From positions 62,001-126,000 of the forward strand of contig JAWKWT010000007.1 of assembly GCA_041397365.1 (NCBI GenBank): a stretch of 64,000 nt of DNA, read 5' to 3'. Below are positions 1-9,182 of the stretch, in pieces; the first letter of the stretch is position 1, and every line of letters begins with the position of its first letter. The notes below the pieces were generated by a model. The model saw nothing but the letters and a program-made list of their open reading frames with translations. It did no database searches and was not told the DNA's origin. This stretch comes from P52-10 sp041397365 (GTDB lineage: Bacteria > Pseudomonadota > Alphaproteobacteria > Rhizobiales > Xanthobacteraceae). The translations under genes and the position numbers were made by a program.

Positions 1-353
1 GGGTCGGGCTGCTGTATGACGATGCGAGCCTGGACGCCGCATGGCAGATGGTGAAGGGCTGGACGGCCGAGCAGCGCCAGAAACTCCGCGACGACGTGCC
101 CCGCCTGGGGCTGAAGGCGCGCATCGGCAACCGTACGCTGCTGGATGTTTCGCGCGACTGCCTCGCGCTGGCGCGTCAGGGACTGAAGCGCCGCAACCGG
201 CTGGACCGGGACGGCCGCGACGAATCCTGGCATCTTGAGCCGATCGAGCAGATCGCCGCCGACGCGCAGACGCCGGCCGAACAAATGCTCGTGAAGTATC
301 ACGGCGTCTGGGGCGGCTCGGTCGATCCGGTGTATCGGGAATACGTATTCTAG
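1..353 (+). CDS. gshA: Glutamate-cysteine ligase, C-terminal part (cut by window edge)
   Basis: This is the C-terminal ~117 residues of a glutamate-cysteine ligase, which joins glutamate and cysteine in the first step of glutathione synthesis. The reading frame is open from base 3, so the gene begins before the window. The tail resembles the plant/alphaproteobacterial class of GshA: a segment of the type GLKRRNRLD is followed by a final block MLVKYHGVWGGSVDPVYRE just before the stop at 351-353. The catalytic region lies outside the window, so assignment rests on the C-terminal block alone. Confidence 0.8.
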   Translation, partial: VGLLYDDASLDAAWQMVKGWTAEQRQKLRDDVPRLGLKARIGNRTLLDVSRDCLALARQGLKRRNRLDRDGRDESWHLEPIEQIAADAQTPAEQMLVKYHGVWGGSVDPVYREYVF

Positions 354-469
354 CCCAACGGCCTGTGCAGCCTTCGCGCCTGTTCATCATCGGTACAGGT
401 GCGTGGCGGTCTGATGGCGATGTCCCGCCGGCTTTCGTCCTGCCGCGCCTTCACCGTTGGAAATGCCGT

Positions 470-1018
470 ATGATCCGGCTCTGTTGCGCCGTCCTCGCCG
501 TCCTTCTGTCGCTGACATCGGTGTCCGGACCAGCCTTTGCCCAGGCCAATTTCGACCGGCCGGGCGCGGACTATCAGAAACTTGCCGTGCCTTCCGGCGA
601 TCCCGCCGCCTGCGCCCTGATCTGCGAGCGCGACCGCCGCTGCCGCGCCTGGTCGTTCAGCTATCCGCGCGAGGGCGACGGTACCGACAAGGCAGCCTGC
701 TATCTCAAGAACGCGGTGCCGCCGCGGGTGGCGAGCACGACCAGCGTGTCCGGCGTGCGCGGCGCGGGCGTGGTCGAGCGGCGCACCAGATCGTTCGAAA
801 CCTCGATCGACCGATTCGGCGGCGATTACCGCAGCTTCGCGCTGGGCGTCGACGCCCAAGGGGAGGCATGCCGCGCGGCTTGTGAAAACGATTCGCACTG
901 TCGCGCCTGGACCTATGCGCGGCCAGGCTACGCCAGCCGCGGCGGGCGCTGCTTCCTGAAAAACGAGATCACGCCGCCCCGCCGCCGCCCCGGTCTGGTG
1001 TCCGGCGTGGTGCGGTAG
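470..1018 (+). CDS. Exported protein with two PAN/Apple-type domains
   Basis: This is a 182-residue secreted protein. The ATG at 470 is chosen because it starts directly with a signal peptide (MIRLCCAVLAVLLSLTSVS, cleavage near PAFAQA); the frame is open further upstream without a signal. Two similar modules follow, at about residues 25-100 and 105-180. Each has a DYxxxA start, CxxxCexDxxCRAWxY cysteine pattern and a CxLKN motif, as in PAN_4 domains, which are extracellular binding modules. No enzymatic motif is visible, and the ligand is unknown. It sits between gshA and the convergent tldD gene and ends just before a dispersed palindromic repeat. Confidence 0.75.
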   Translation: MIRLCCAVLAVLLSLTSVSGPAFAQANFDRPGADYQKLAVPSGDPAACALICERDRRCRAWSFSYPREGDGTDKAACYLKNAVPPRVASTTSVSGVRGAGVVERRTRSFETSIDRFGGDYRSFALGVDAQGEACRAACENDSHCRAWTYARPGYASRGGRCFLKNEITPPRRRPGLVSGVVR

Positions 1019-1019
1019 G

Positions 1020-1118
1020 CCTGTTTCAACTGCGTTGAATCAGACTCGTTGCTTATCTTTTCGCTTGAGCATGATCTTTCCCGAAAACCGGTTCCCACTT
1101 TTCGGGATCGTGCTCTAG
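1020..1118. repeat. Dispersed palindromic element, copy 1
   Basis: The left half holds TTTCAAC-TGC-GTTGAATC. The right half is a hairpin with GAGCATGATC at 1067-1076 and GATCGTGCTC at 1106-1115, enclosing CCGAAAACCGG and TTCCCACTTTTCGG. The right edge (TAGAGCACGATC read on the minus strand) supplies the TAG stop codon of tldD. The same element occurs eight more times in this window. Confidence 0.85.
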
Positions 1119-2539
1119 CCCGTGCCGCCGACGGTGATGCGATCCATCCGCAGCGTCGGCTGGCCGACGCCGACCGGAACGCCCTGGCCCTGCTTGCCGC
1201 AGGTGCCGATGCCGGTGTCGAGCGCGAGATCGTTGCCGATCATGCTGATGCGGTGCAGGTCGGTCGGGCCGTTGCCGATCAGCATCGCGCCCTTCAGCGG
1301 CGCGCCGACCTTGCCGTTCTCGATGCGGTAGGCTTCCGTGCACTGGAAGACGTATTTGCCCGAGGTCGTGTCGACCTGCCCGCCGCCGAAATTGACCGCG
1401 TAAATGCCGTTCTTCACCGAGGCGAGAATCTCTTCCGGCGCGTGGCCGCCCGCCAGCATATAGGTGTTGGTCATGCGCGGCATCGGCACATGCGCGTAGC
1501 TCTCGCGGCGGCCGTTGCCGGTCGGCTTCATGTTCATCAGCCGTGCGTTCTGCCGATCCTGCATGTAGCCGGTGAGGATGCCGTCCTCGATCAGCACCGT
1601 GCGGTTGGTCGGCGTGCCCTCGTCGTCGATCGACAGCGAGCCGCGCCGGTTCTGGATGGTGCCGTCGTCGACCACGGTCACGCCCTTGGCGGCGACCTGC
1701 TGGCCCATCAGCCCGGCGAAGGCGGAGGTCTTCTTGCGGTTGTAGTCGCCTTCGAGGCCATGGCCCACCGCTTCATGCAGCATCACGCCGGGCCAGCCGG
1801 AGCCGAGCACGACATCCATTTCGCCGGCCGGCGCGGGCACCGAATCGAGATTGACGATCGCCTGCCGCAAGGCGGTATCGGCGGCGTGCCGCCAAGCCTT
1901 GGTTTCGATGAAGCGCTGAAAACCCTCGCGGCCGCCATAGCCATGGCTGCCCGCCTCCTGCCGGTCGCCGGAGCCGGCGATGACCGAGACGTTGACGCGC
2001 ACCAGTGGCCGCACGTCGCGATACGATTCTCCGTCCGGGCGGTGGATTTCCACGACCTGCCAGGTCGCGGCCAGGCTGACCGAGACCTGCCGCACGCGCG
2101 GATCCTTGTCGCGGACATAGGCGTCGATCTCGCCGAGCAGCTTCACTTTCGCTTCGAAGCCCGGCGCGTCGAGCGGGTTCTCGTCGGTATAGAGGCGGGT
2201 GTTGGTGCGGCCGGGCGCGGCCGCCAGCGCGCCGCTATAGCCGGTGCGGACGGCGCTCACCGCGTCGGCGGCGCGGATCAGCGCCGGAATCGAGATGTCG
2301 GAGGAATGGGCGTAGCCGACCGCGTCGTCCTTCACCGCACGCAGGCCGAATCCTTGCGCGGTGTCGTAGGTCGCCTGCTTCAGCCGGCCATTGTCGAAGC
2401 CGAGCACCTCGGACTGCCGGTATTCCAGGAAAAGCTCGCCGTCATCCGCGCCCTTGAGCCCGCGCGCGATCTCCTCGCGCACCTGGCCGCGGTCGAGACC
2501 GGAGCGGTCGAGCAAGGAGGCGGTCGCGGAATCGGACAT
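1115..2539 (-). CDS. tldD: Metalloprotease TldD
   Basis: This 474-residue protein belongs to the TldD/PmbA (U62) family. TldD works with TldE in proteolytic maturation of peptides in the cytoplasm. The zinc motif HExxxH is visible as HEAVGHGLEGD, followed by the family segments RRGSLSIDDEGTPTNRT and GGGQVDTTSGKYVFQ. The ATG at 2539 is preferred over one 30 bases upstream because GAGGAAC lies about 5 bases before it and homologues begin near MSDS. The gene is convergent with the PAN protein, and its TAG stop is contributed by the adjacent palindromic element. No pmbA/tldE partner lies in the window. Confidence 0.93.
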   Translation of the reverse strand: MSDSATASLLDRSGLDRGQVREEIARGLKGADDGELFLEYRQSEVLGFDNGRLKQATYDTAQGFGLRAVKDDAVGYAHSSDISIPALIRAADAVSAVRTGYSGALAAAPGRTNTRLYTDENPLDAPGFEAKVKLLGEIDAYVRDKDPRVRQVSVSLAATWQVVEIHRPDGESYRDVRPLVRVNVSVIAGSGDRQEAGSHGYGGREGFQRFIETKAWRHAADTALRQAIVNLDSVPAPAGEMDVVLGSGWPGVMLHEAVGHGLEGDYNRKKTSAFAGLMGQQVAAKGVTVVDDGTIQNRRGSLSIDDEGTPTNRTVLIEDGILTGYMQDRQNARLMNMKPTGNGRRESYAHVPMPRMTNTYMLAGGHAPEEILASVKNGIYAVNFGGGQVDTTSGKYVFQCTEAYRIENGKVGAPLKGAMLIGNGPTDLHRISMIGNDLALDTGIGTCGKQGQGVPVGVGQPTLRMDRITVGGTG

Positions 2540-2644
2540 GGGAGTTCCTCGAAAGATGAGCGCGCGCAAAAGCGTGGGCGCGGCAGACGGCGTCCGGCAA
2601 AGATAGTTGTGGATCGGCTCGAAATCGAGGGGCGCGGCCTCAGG

Positions 2645-3166
2645 CTACGGCAATTTGGCGTAACCCTCGCCGATTCCCTTCAGGCTGAGCGGGAAGCCGA
2701 TGCCTTCTTCCGGCGTCTCGAAGATGATGAAGGTCGCGGTCTTGGCGGTCTTCAACTGGTCGAGCAGCTTGTCCTCCATGACGATTTCGGCGACGCAGCC
2801 ATTCGGCAGGCAGCGCACGAAGCCGGCGCGGCCCATGTCCTTGTCGTCGAGCTTCAGCCCGAGACCGGAGGGCAGCAGCACGCCGAGCGGCGCGACCACC
2901 CGCATCAGCTTGCTCTTCTGGTCGGCGGTCTTGAGGATGATGACGGTCAGGCCGGCATTGGAACGGTCCTCCGCCACCACGCTCTGAATCAGCGCGCATT
3001 GCTCGCCCTGCGCGCCCGGAGGCGTGTCGCAGCGAATCTGCCAGTCACCGGAGACCGACTTCACCGCCCCCTGCGCCAGCGCCGGCCCCGCGGCCGCCAG
3101 CGCGGCGAGAAAGGCCAGCGTGGCGATGGCGGCGGCGCGAATCTGAAAACGGTTAAAAACGCCCAT
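2645..3166 (-). CDS. Invasion-associated locus B (IalB) family protein
   Basis: This is a 173-residue exported protein. A signal peptide (about residues 1-32, ending PALAQG) precedes a single IalB-type domain starting VSGDWQIRCDTPPGA. The domain contains the conserved Cys pair of the CLPNGC type and the IIFETPEEGIGFPLS ending. IalB proteins are small periplasmic or envelope proteins named for a Bartonella invasion locus; in free-living rhizobial relatives they are common and have no proven job. The gene lies 105 bp upstream of tldD in the same direction and could be cotranscribed with it. Confidence 0.85.
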   Translation of the reverse strand: MGVFNRFQIRAAAIATLAFLAALAAAGPALAQGAVKSVSGDWQIRCDTPPGAQGEQCALIQSVVAEDRSNAGLTVIILKTADQKSKLMRVVAPLGVLLPSGLGLKLDDKDMGRAGFVRCLPNGCVAEIVMEDKLLDQLKTAKTATFIIFETPEEGIGFPLSLKGIGEGYAKLP

Positions 3167-3613
3167 AAGCTCTAGCTCGTCCGGAGTCCCTTCCGGTCAA
3201 TAAGGCCGGTTTGGTTAATTTTCCCGCATGGCTGGGTTTCCGGCACCTGTTTGGGCCTTCAACTGCGGCGTCTTGAAGGCGTGCGCCTGAGGAATGCGGG
3301 TCACGGCCGGACGCTTCATGCGAATCGAACGACGCCTTGATCCTTCCGCTGGCCAGCATATCCGCTCCCGGAGCGCGGCCCCAGTTGAAATTTTCGCCCC
3401 TGTTTTCGGCCGCGCCGGCCCCGCCGGTCGGAAACTTTCAAGAGCCCATGCGTGCCATGTGCCAAAGGCTGAAGCGGTGCATTGCGGTGGCCTGTGAAGT
3501 GTGGTTTGAGAGGCGGGATTCTTCGACGCGTTCTAAGCCGGCAGGCGGGAGCGCGTCAGCGGATACCGGCGACGATGCGCGCCGAATCTCGGGATTTGAG
3601 GGAGTTGGGCGGC
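3167..3613. other. Intergenic region upstream of coxB
   Basis: These 447 bases separate the divergent IalB-like gene and coxB and must hold both promoters. I see a short A+T-richer stretch near 3208-3222 (GGTTAATTTTCCC) but no convincing -35/-10 pair, no RNA gene and no reading frame with coding character. An upstream extension of the coxB frame to 3482 is rejected because it lacks a signal-like start. Confidence 0.5.
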
Positions 3614-4455
3614 ATGAAGATGTCGATAGGGCGAATGGGCCGGGCGGGCCTTGCGGGGTTGCTTGCGGGATTGACCGGGCTGGTTGTGTCCGCCGGGATG
3701 GCACAGGCGGCCCAGCCGGAGCCGTGGCGGCTGACCCTTCAGGACGCCGTGACCCCGGTCATGTCCGACATCGTCTGGTTCCACAACATTCTGCTGTGGG
3801 TCATTACGTCCATCACGCTGTTCGTGCTGCTGCTGCTGATCCTCGTCGTCGTCAAATTCAACGCCCGGTCCAATCCGGTTCCGTCGAAGACGACTCACAA
3901 CACCCTGATCGAGGTGGCGTGGACCATCATTCCGGTGGCGATTCTGGTCGCGATCGCGGTGCCGTCGTTCCGGATCCTGTTCGATCAGCTCGATCTGCCG
4001 AAAGCGGATCTGACGATCAAGGCCACTGGCAAGCAGTGGTTCTGGACCTACACCTATCCCGACAATGGCCCGCTCGAATTCGATTCGATCATGTTGCAGG
4101 ATTCGGAACGCAAGCCGGATCAGCCGCGGCTGCTGGCGGTCAACAACGAGATCGTGGTGCCGGTCAACAAGATCATCCGCGTCCAGACCACCGCGGCCGA
4201 CGTCATCCACGCCTTCGCGGTGCCGGCCTTCGGCATCAAGATCGACGCGATTCCCGGCCGTCTCAACGAAACGTGGTTCAAGGCGACCAAGGAAGGCATG
4301 TATTATGGCCAGTGCTCGGAGCTGTGCGGCAAGGATCACGCCTTCATGCCGATCCGCGGTTCGCGCCGGAGCGATCAGGTTACGCGGCCTGGCTAGAAGA
4401 CGCCAAGAAGAAATTCGCAAGCGCGCCTGACAACAGCAGGCCGCTGCGGCGGTGA
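3614..4455 (+). CDS. coxB: Cytochrome c oxidase subunit II, frameshifted near the C terminus
   Basis: Subunit II of the aa3 oxidase carries the CuA centre that receives electrons from cytochrome c. From the ATG at 3614, preceded by GAGGGAG, there is a signal peptide, a periplasmic start (QPEPWRLTLQDAVTPVMSD) and two membrane segments. The CuA domain follows, with the ligand block CSELCGKDHAFMPI. After this block, near 4355, the frame breaks and stops at 4396. The expected ending (YAAWLEDAKKKFA) continues in another frame to 4455. An inserted C at 4355 and missing bases near 4368-4380 would explain it. All CuA ligands are upstream of the break, so I treat this as a sequence error. Confidence 0.85.
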
Positions 4456-4527
4456 TCGAAAGCGGGCGCTAACGGTTTCCGCCGCACATCGCGGCGTGAC
4501 CGGAACGGGGTTTTAGGGACGAAGACT

Positions 4528-6137
4528 ATGCAACTTCACCGGCACATCACGGCGACCACGCCCATCACGATGACCACGCGCATCATCCGACCGGATGGCA
4601 GGTTCGTCTATTCGACGAACCACAAGGACATCGGCACGATGTATCTGATCTTCGCAATCTTTGCGGGACTGATCGGCGGCGGCCTGTCGATCGCCATGCG
4701 CATGGAGCTGCAAGAGCCGGGCATGCAGTATTTCGCCAATGGCGGCATGTTCAATGTGTTTGTGACCGGCCACGGCCTCATCATGGTGTTCTTCATGGTG
4801 ATGCCGGCAATGATCGGCGGCTTCGGCAACTGGTTCGTGCCGCTGATGATCGGCGCGCCGGACATGGCGTTCCCGCGCATGAACAACATCTCGTTCTGGC
4901 TGCTGCCGGCCGCCTTCGCGCTGCTGCTGATCTCGATGTTCGTGCCCGGCGAGCCCGGCGGCCACGGCGTCGGCGGCGGCTGGACGCTCTATGCGCTGCT
5001 GTCGACCACCGGACATCCGGGCCGTCGGTGGATTTCGCATCCTGGCGCTGTGGCCGGCCGGTGCCTCGTCGATCCTCGGTGCGATCAATTTCATCACCAC
5101 GATCTTCAACATGCGCGCCCGCATGACACTGCACAAGATGCCGCTGTTCGTCTGGTCGGTGCTGGTGACCGTGTTCCTGCTGCTTCTGTCGCTGCCGGTG
5201 CTGGCCGGCGCGATCACGATGCTGCTGACCGACCGCAATTTTGGCACGACGTTCTTCGCCTGAAGGCGGCGGCGATCCGATCCTGTACCAGCATCTGTTC
5301 TGGTTCTTCTGTCACCCCGAAGTGTACATCCTGATTCTGCCGGGCTTCGGCATGATCAGCCAGATCATCTCCACCTTCTCGCGCAAGCCGGTGTTCGGCT
5401 ATCTCGGCATGGCCTATGCGATGGTGGCCGTCGGCGGCATCGGCTTCGTCGTCTGGGCGCACCACATGTATGTGGTCGGCATGTCGGCGGCGGCGCAGGC
5501 TTACTTCGTCGCGGCGACGATGGTCATCGCGGTTCCCACCGGTGTGAAGATCTTCTCGTGGGTGGCGACGATGTGGGGCGGCTCGATCGAGTTCAAGGCG
5601 CCGATGCTGTGGGCGATCGGCTTTATCTTCCTGTTCACGATCGGCGGCGTCACCGGTGTCGTGCTGGCGAATGCCGGCGTCGACCGCGCGCTCCAGGAAA
5701 CCTATTACGTCGTGGCGCACTTCCACTACGTGCTCTCGCTCGGCGCGGTCTTCGCGATCTTCGCCGGCTGGTACTACTGGTTCCCGAAAATGTTCGGCTA
5801 CATGTACAGCGAGACCATCGCCAAGGTGCATTTCTGGGTCACCTTCGTCGGCGTGAATCTGGTGTTCTTCCCGCAGCACTTCCTGGGCCTCCAGGGCATG
5901 CCGCGCCGCTATGTCGACTATCCGGATGCGTTCGCGGGCTGGAACTACATCTCCTCGCTCGGCTCCTATCTGTCCGGCTTCGGCGTGCTGATCTTCCTGT
6001 ACGGCGTTGTGCTCGCCTTCATCCGCAAGGAGGCCGCCGGCAACAATCCGTGGGGTGTCGGCGCAACGACGCTGGAATGGACGCTGACCTCGCCGCCGCC
6101 CTTCCACCAGTTCGAAGTGCTGCCGAAGATCAAGTAA
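4528..6137 (+). CDS. coxA: Cytochrome c oxidase subunit I, several frameshifts
   Basis: This is the catalytic heme-copper subunit of the aa3 oxidase. Family landmarks are all present: YSTNHKDIGTMYLIF, GGFGNWFVPLMIG, HPEVYILILPGFGMISQ, YFVAATMVIAVPTGVKIFSW and VAHFHYVLSLGAVFAIF (heme and CuB histidines). The frame breaks at about 4531 (ATGCA for ATGGCA), 4601, 5018-5037 and 5262, and a PG pair seems lost near 5107. Restoring one base at 4531 gives the expected His-rich start (MATSPAHHGDHAHHDDHAHH). Most breaks are missing G or C in short runs. The normally invariant Gly before HPEVYI is Cys here (TGT at 5310). I read this as a functional gene in a flawed sequence. Confidence 0.88.
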
Positions 6138-6195
6138 GCGTCGGCGCGGCGTCGCAGCCGCGCTCGCTTTCAAACCGAAGGAAACGGACTTAGCC

Positions 6196-7134
6196 GTGTC
6201 GCTTGTCGACCAGAACCAGATCGCGCCGCTGCCTCACGTCTCCGAGGCGCTGGTCAGCGATTATGTCGCGCTGCTGAAGCCGCGGGTGATGTCGCTCGTG
6301 ATCTTCACGGCGCTGGTCGGCATGCTGGCCGCCCCCGGCCACATGCATCCGGTGATGGTGTTCACGTCCTTGCTGTGCATCGCGGTCGGCGCAGGCGCGT
6401 CCGGCGCGCTGAATATGTGGTATGACCGTGACATCGACGCGATCATGTCGCGCACCACCAAGCGGCCGATCCCGAGCGGGCGGATCTCGCCGTCGGAGGC
6501 GCTGACCTTCGGCCTGGTGATGTCGTTCTTCTCGGTGTTCGTGCTCGGCACGCTGGTGAACTGGTTTGCCGCCGCTTTGCTGGCGTTCACGATCTTCTTC
6601 TACGCCGTGATCTACACGATGTGGCTGAAGCGCTGGACGCCGCAGAACATCGTCATCGGCGGCGCGGCCGGCGCGTTGCCGCCGGTGGTCGGCTGGGTCG
6701 CTGCGACCGGCTCGCTCGCAGTCGAGCCGTGGCTCCTGTTTCTCATCATTTTCCTGTGGACGCCGCCGCATTTCTGGGCGCTGGCGCTCTATCGCAATGA
6801 CGACTTCGTCCGCGCGAAACTGCCGATGATGCCGGTCGTTGCCGGGCCGGATTCCACCCGCCTTCAGATCCTGCTTTACACGGTCGTCCTGGTTGCGGCT
6901 GCGATCGCGCCGTGGCCGCTCGGCTATTTCGACAGCGCCTATGGCGTCGTCGCGGTGGTCTCGGGGGCGGCGATGCTGTGGTACGCGGTCCAGGTCTATC
7001 GCGAGCGCGAGGGCGCTGCGGCGGAGCGGGCGGCCCGCAACCTGTTCACCTATTCGCTGGCTTATCTGTTCGTGCTGTTCGCGACGCTGCTGCTCGATGC
7101 GCTGGTGCCGCTGACGCTCCGGTTGCTCGGCTAG
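6196..7134 (+). CDS. ctaB: Protoheme IX farnesyltransferase
   Basis: This 312-residue enzyme of the UbiA prenyltransferase superfamily converts heme B to heme O, the first step of heme A synthesis for the oxidase. The start is GTG at 6196 with AAGGAAAC upstream. The first Asp-rich motif is NMWYDRDIDAIMSRT (about residues 75-89), followed by TKRPIPSGR. The second conserved region contains WTPPHFWALALYRNDDF (about 189-205). Around eight hydrophobic segments are visible. It is intact and lies 58 bp after coxA. Confidence 0.95.
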   Translation: MSLVDQNQIAPLPHVSEALVSDYVALLKPRVMSLVIFTALVGMLAAPGHMHPVMVFTSLLCIAVGAGASGALNMWYDRDIDAIMSRTTKRPIPSGRISPSEALTFGLVMSFFSVFVLGTLVNWFAAALLAFTIFFYAVIYTMWLKRWTPQNIVIGGAAGALPPVVGWVAATGSLAVEPWLLFLIIFLWTPPHFWALALYRNDDFVRAKLPMMPVVAGPDSTRLQILLYTVVLVAAAIAPWPLGYFDSAYGVVAVVSGAAMLWYAVQVYREREGAAAERAARNLFTYSLAYLFVLFATLLLDALVPLTLRLLG

Positions 7135-7147
7135 GAGCTGGCGCGGA

Positions 7148-7313
7148 ATGGACAATGAGATCGAACCGGAAGGAGTTGTACTCACAGAGCGACAGAAGCG
7201 CAGCCGCCGTCAGCGTTCGATCGCGATCGCGGTGATCTCTGTTCGCGCTGGTGGTGCTGTTCTTCGCGGTGACGCTGGTTCGCGGACCGGCGATCCTGAA
7301 CAGGCCGATTTAG
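7148..7313 (+). CDS. coxF: CoxF-like small membrane protein, frameshifted
   Basis: This small gene between ctaB and ctaG encodes about 54 residues once one indel near 7235-7241 is restored. The N-terminal part MDNEIEPEGVVLTERQKRSRR is charged. In the corrected frame the rest (FALVVLFFAVTLVRGP, then AILNRPI) is one membrane helix. The position and pattern match the short CoxF protein of rhizobial oxidase operons, whose role in assembly is not well defined. The corrected stop TAG at 7311-7313 is the first codon of a palindromic element (TAGAGCATGATC). Without correction the frame runs through that element to 7375. Confidence 0.65.
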
Positions 7314-7412
7314 AGCATGATCCCGAAAAGCGGGAACCGTTTTTCGGGATCATGCGCAAGCAGAAAGATGAATGAGAGTCGGGTTCAACGCATTCGGTGC
7401 AGTTGAAACAGA
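7311..7412. repeat. Dispersed palindromic element, copy 2
   Basis: GAGCATGATCCCGAAAA (from 7313) pairs with TTTTCGGGATCATGC (to about 7355), and the second arm (GGGTTCAACGC ... GCAGTTGAAAC) follows to about 7410. The TAG at its left edge is the coxF stop. It lies inside the oxidase operon between coxF and ctaG, so it must be transcribed through if those genes form one unit. Confidence 0.85.
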
Positions 7413-7424
7413 CTTGGGACGGAC

Positions 7425-8042
7425 ATGACACAGAACACCGACAAGACCGACAACACCCGCAAGCCCCGGATCGGTCGCGATGTGATCGTCGCCAGCGCCT
7501 GCGGCCTGTTCGTGGCGTTCATGGTCGGCGCCGCCTATGCGGCCGTGCCGTTCTACGACTGGTTCTGCCGCGTGACCGGCTTTGCCGGCACCACGCAGGT
7601 TGCGACCGCTGCGCCCTCGCAGACGCTGGACCGGAAGATTTCCGTCCGTTTCGACGCTAATGTCATGTCCGGCCTGCCCTGGAAGTTCGAGCCGGAAAAG
7701 ACCGAGATCGAGGCAAAGATCGGCGAGGTCGTCACCGCCTATTATACCGTGACCAATCTGGCGGCGCGGCCGACCGCAGGGCAGGCGTCCTACAATGTCA
7801 CACCGCTGACGGCCGGCATCTATTTCCACAAGATCAACTGCTTCTGCTTCACCGAGCAGCGTTTCGCGCCCGGTGAAAAGCGCGAGATGGCGGTGGTGTT
7901 CTATGTCGATCCGGCGGTCGTCGACGATCCCGAGCACAAGAACATCGGCACCATTACACTGTCCTACACCTTCTATGCCCTGCGCGACGAACCGAAGCCG
8001 GTTGCGGCGCGAGCCGCAGACAAGGGCCGCGGAAACCTGTAA
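7425..8042 (+). CDS. ctaG: Cytochrome c oxidase assembly protein CtaG/Cox11
   Basis: This is a 205-residue copper chaperone that delivers copper to the CuB site of subunit I. An N-terminal cytoplasmic stretch is followed by one membrane anchor (about residues 20-42, VIVASACGLFVAFMVGAAYA). The periplasmic Cox11 domain has YDWFCRVTGFAGTTQ and the copper-binding CFCFTEQ motif (about 137-143), then FAPGEK and the ending LSYTFY. The frame is intact. It lies between coxF and coxC in the usual order. Confidence 0.95.
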   Translation: MTQNTDKTDNTRKPRIGRDVIVASACGLFVAFMVGAAYAAVPFYDWFCRVTGFAGTTQVATAAPSQTLDRKISVRFDANVMSGLPWKFEPEKTEIEAKIGEVVTAYYTVTNLAARPTAGQASYNVTPLTAGIYFHKINCFCFTEQRFAPGEKREMAVVFYVDPAVVDDPEHKNIGTITLSYTFYALRDEPKPVAARAADKGRGNL

Positions 8043-8095
8043 CATCACGATGAAGAAGACGCGGCTCGGTCCGCGACGCTTACGGAGACGGCACG

Positions 8096-8950
8096 ATGGC
8101 TGACGCGCACGCCAAACATCACGACTATCACCTGGTGAATCCCAGCCCGTGGCCGTTCGTCGGCTCGGTCTCGGCCTTTGTGATGGCGCTCGGCGCGATC
8201 GGCTGGATGCACACGATGTTTCCGGGCGCGAGCATCGTCTTCTTCGCCGGCCTGATTGGCGTGCTCTACACCATGGCGGCATGGTGGGGCGACGTGATCC
8301 GCGAGGCCAATGCCGGCGACCATACCCGCGTGGTGCAGATCCATCACCGCTACGGCATGATTCTGTTCATCGCCTCCGAGGTGATGTTCTTCGTTGCCTG
8401 GTTCTGGGCCTATTTCAACGCCGCGCTGTTCCCCGCCGACATGCACCAGGTCGCACGCGACACGCTGTTCGGCGGCGTCTGGCCGCCGAAGGGCATCGAG
8501 ACCTTCGATCCCTGGCACCTGCCGCTGCTCAACACGCTGATCCTGCTGACCTCGGGCACCACCGTCACCTGGGCGCACCACGCGCTGCTGGAGAACGACC
8601 GCGAGGGGCTGAAATGGGGTCTGATCCTGACCATCGCGCTCGGCGCGGTGTTCACCTGTGTACAGGCCTACGAATACAGCCACGCGACCTTCGGCTTCAA
8701 AGGCCATATCTATGGCGCGACCTTCTTCATGGCGACCGGCTTCCACGGCTTCCACGTTCTGGTCGGAACGATCTTCCTGACCGTCTGCCTGCTGCGGGTC
8801 TATGCCGGCCATTTCACGCCGCAGCAGCATCTCGGCTTCGAGTTCGCCGCCTGGTACTGGCACTTCGTCGACGTCGTCTGGCTGTTCCTGTTCGTGGCGA
8901 TCTATGTCTGGGGCTATGGCGGGCCCGTCGCGGGCGCCGCGGCGCACTGA
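8096..8950 (+). CDS. coxC: Cytochrome c oxidase subunit III
   Basis: This 284-residue integral membrane subunit stabilises the aa3 core. Seven hydrophobic segments can be seen. Family signatures are HDYHLVNPSPWPFVGS at the N terminus, WWGDVIREA, HRYGMILFIASEVMFFVAWFW with the conserved Glu, and GFHGFHVLVGTIFL near the C terminus, then WYWHFVDVVWLFLF. It is intact. A strong terminator begins 20 bases after the stop codon, marking the end of this transcription unit. Confidence 0.97.
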   Translation: MADAHAKHHDYHLVNPSPWPFVGSVSAFVMALGAIGWMHTMFPGASIVFFAGLIGVLYTMAAWWGDVIREANAGDHTRVVQIHHRYGMILFIASEVMFFVAWFWAYFNAALFPADMHQVARDTLFGGVWPPKGIETFDPWHLPLLNTLILLTSGTTVTWAHHALLENDREGLKWGLILTIALGAVFTCVQAYEYSHATFGFKGHIYGATFFMATGFHGFHVLVGTIFLTVCLLRVYAGHFTPQQHLGFEFAAWYWHFVDVVWLFLFVAIYVWGYGGPVAGAAAH

Positions 8951-8970
8951 CCGCGACAAAGGATCGAAAA

Positions 8971-8997
8971 AGGGCGGCGCCGGCCGCCCTTTTTTAT
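8971..8997 (+). terminator. Rho-independent terminator after coxC
   Basis: An 8-bp G+C stem (AGGGCGGC at 8971-8978, GCCGCCCT at 8983-8990) with loop GCCG is followed directly by TTTTTATTT. Confidence 0.93.
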
Positions 8998-9046
8998 TTG
9001 ATGCCATTTGCTCGCTTGCGGCTTCGTCTCCGCCGCAATGAAATGC

Positions 9047-9169
9047 TAGAGCATGATCCCGAAAAGCTTGCCCTCGACGTGAGCGGGGGTGGGAACCGGT
9101 TCGGAATAGATCATGCTCGAACAAGAGGACCGGCAACAAGCCTGATTCAACGCCATTGAATTGGACTCG
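9047..9169. repeat. Dispersed palindromic element, copy 3
   Basis: It starts TAGAGCATGATCCCGAAAAG and has a central block CTCGACGTGAGCGGGGGTGG between the arms. GATCATGCTC closes the hairpin near 9119, and the second arm (TTCAACGCCATTGAATTGG) reaches about 9165. It separates the coxC terminator from the DUF983 gene. Confidence 0.8.
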
Positions 9170-9182
9170 TCGCGCAGCCGCC

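Noticed and set aside
1049..3175. Plus-strand frame of about 700 codons opposite tldD and the IalB-like gene
   Set aside because: Composition is His/Arg/Ala/Asp-rich with no family motif; it mirrors the minus-strand genes and is an effect of high G+C.
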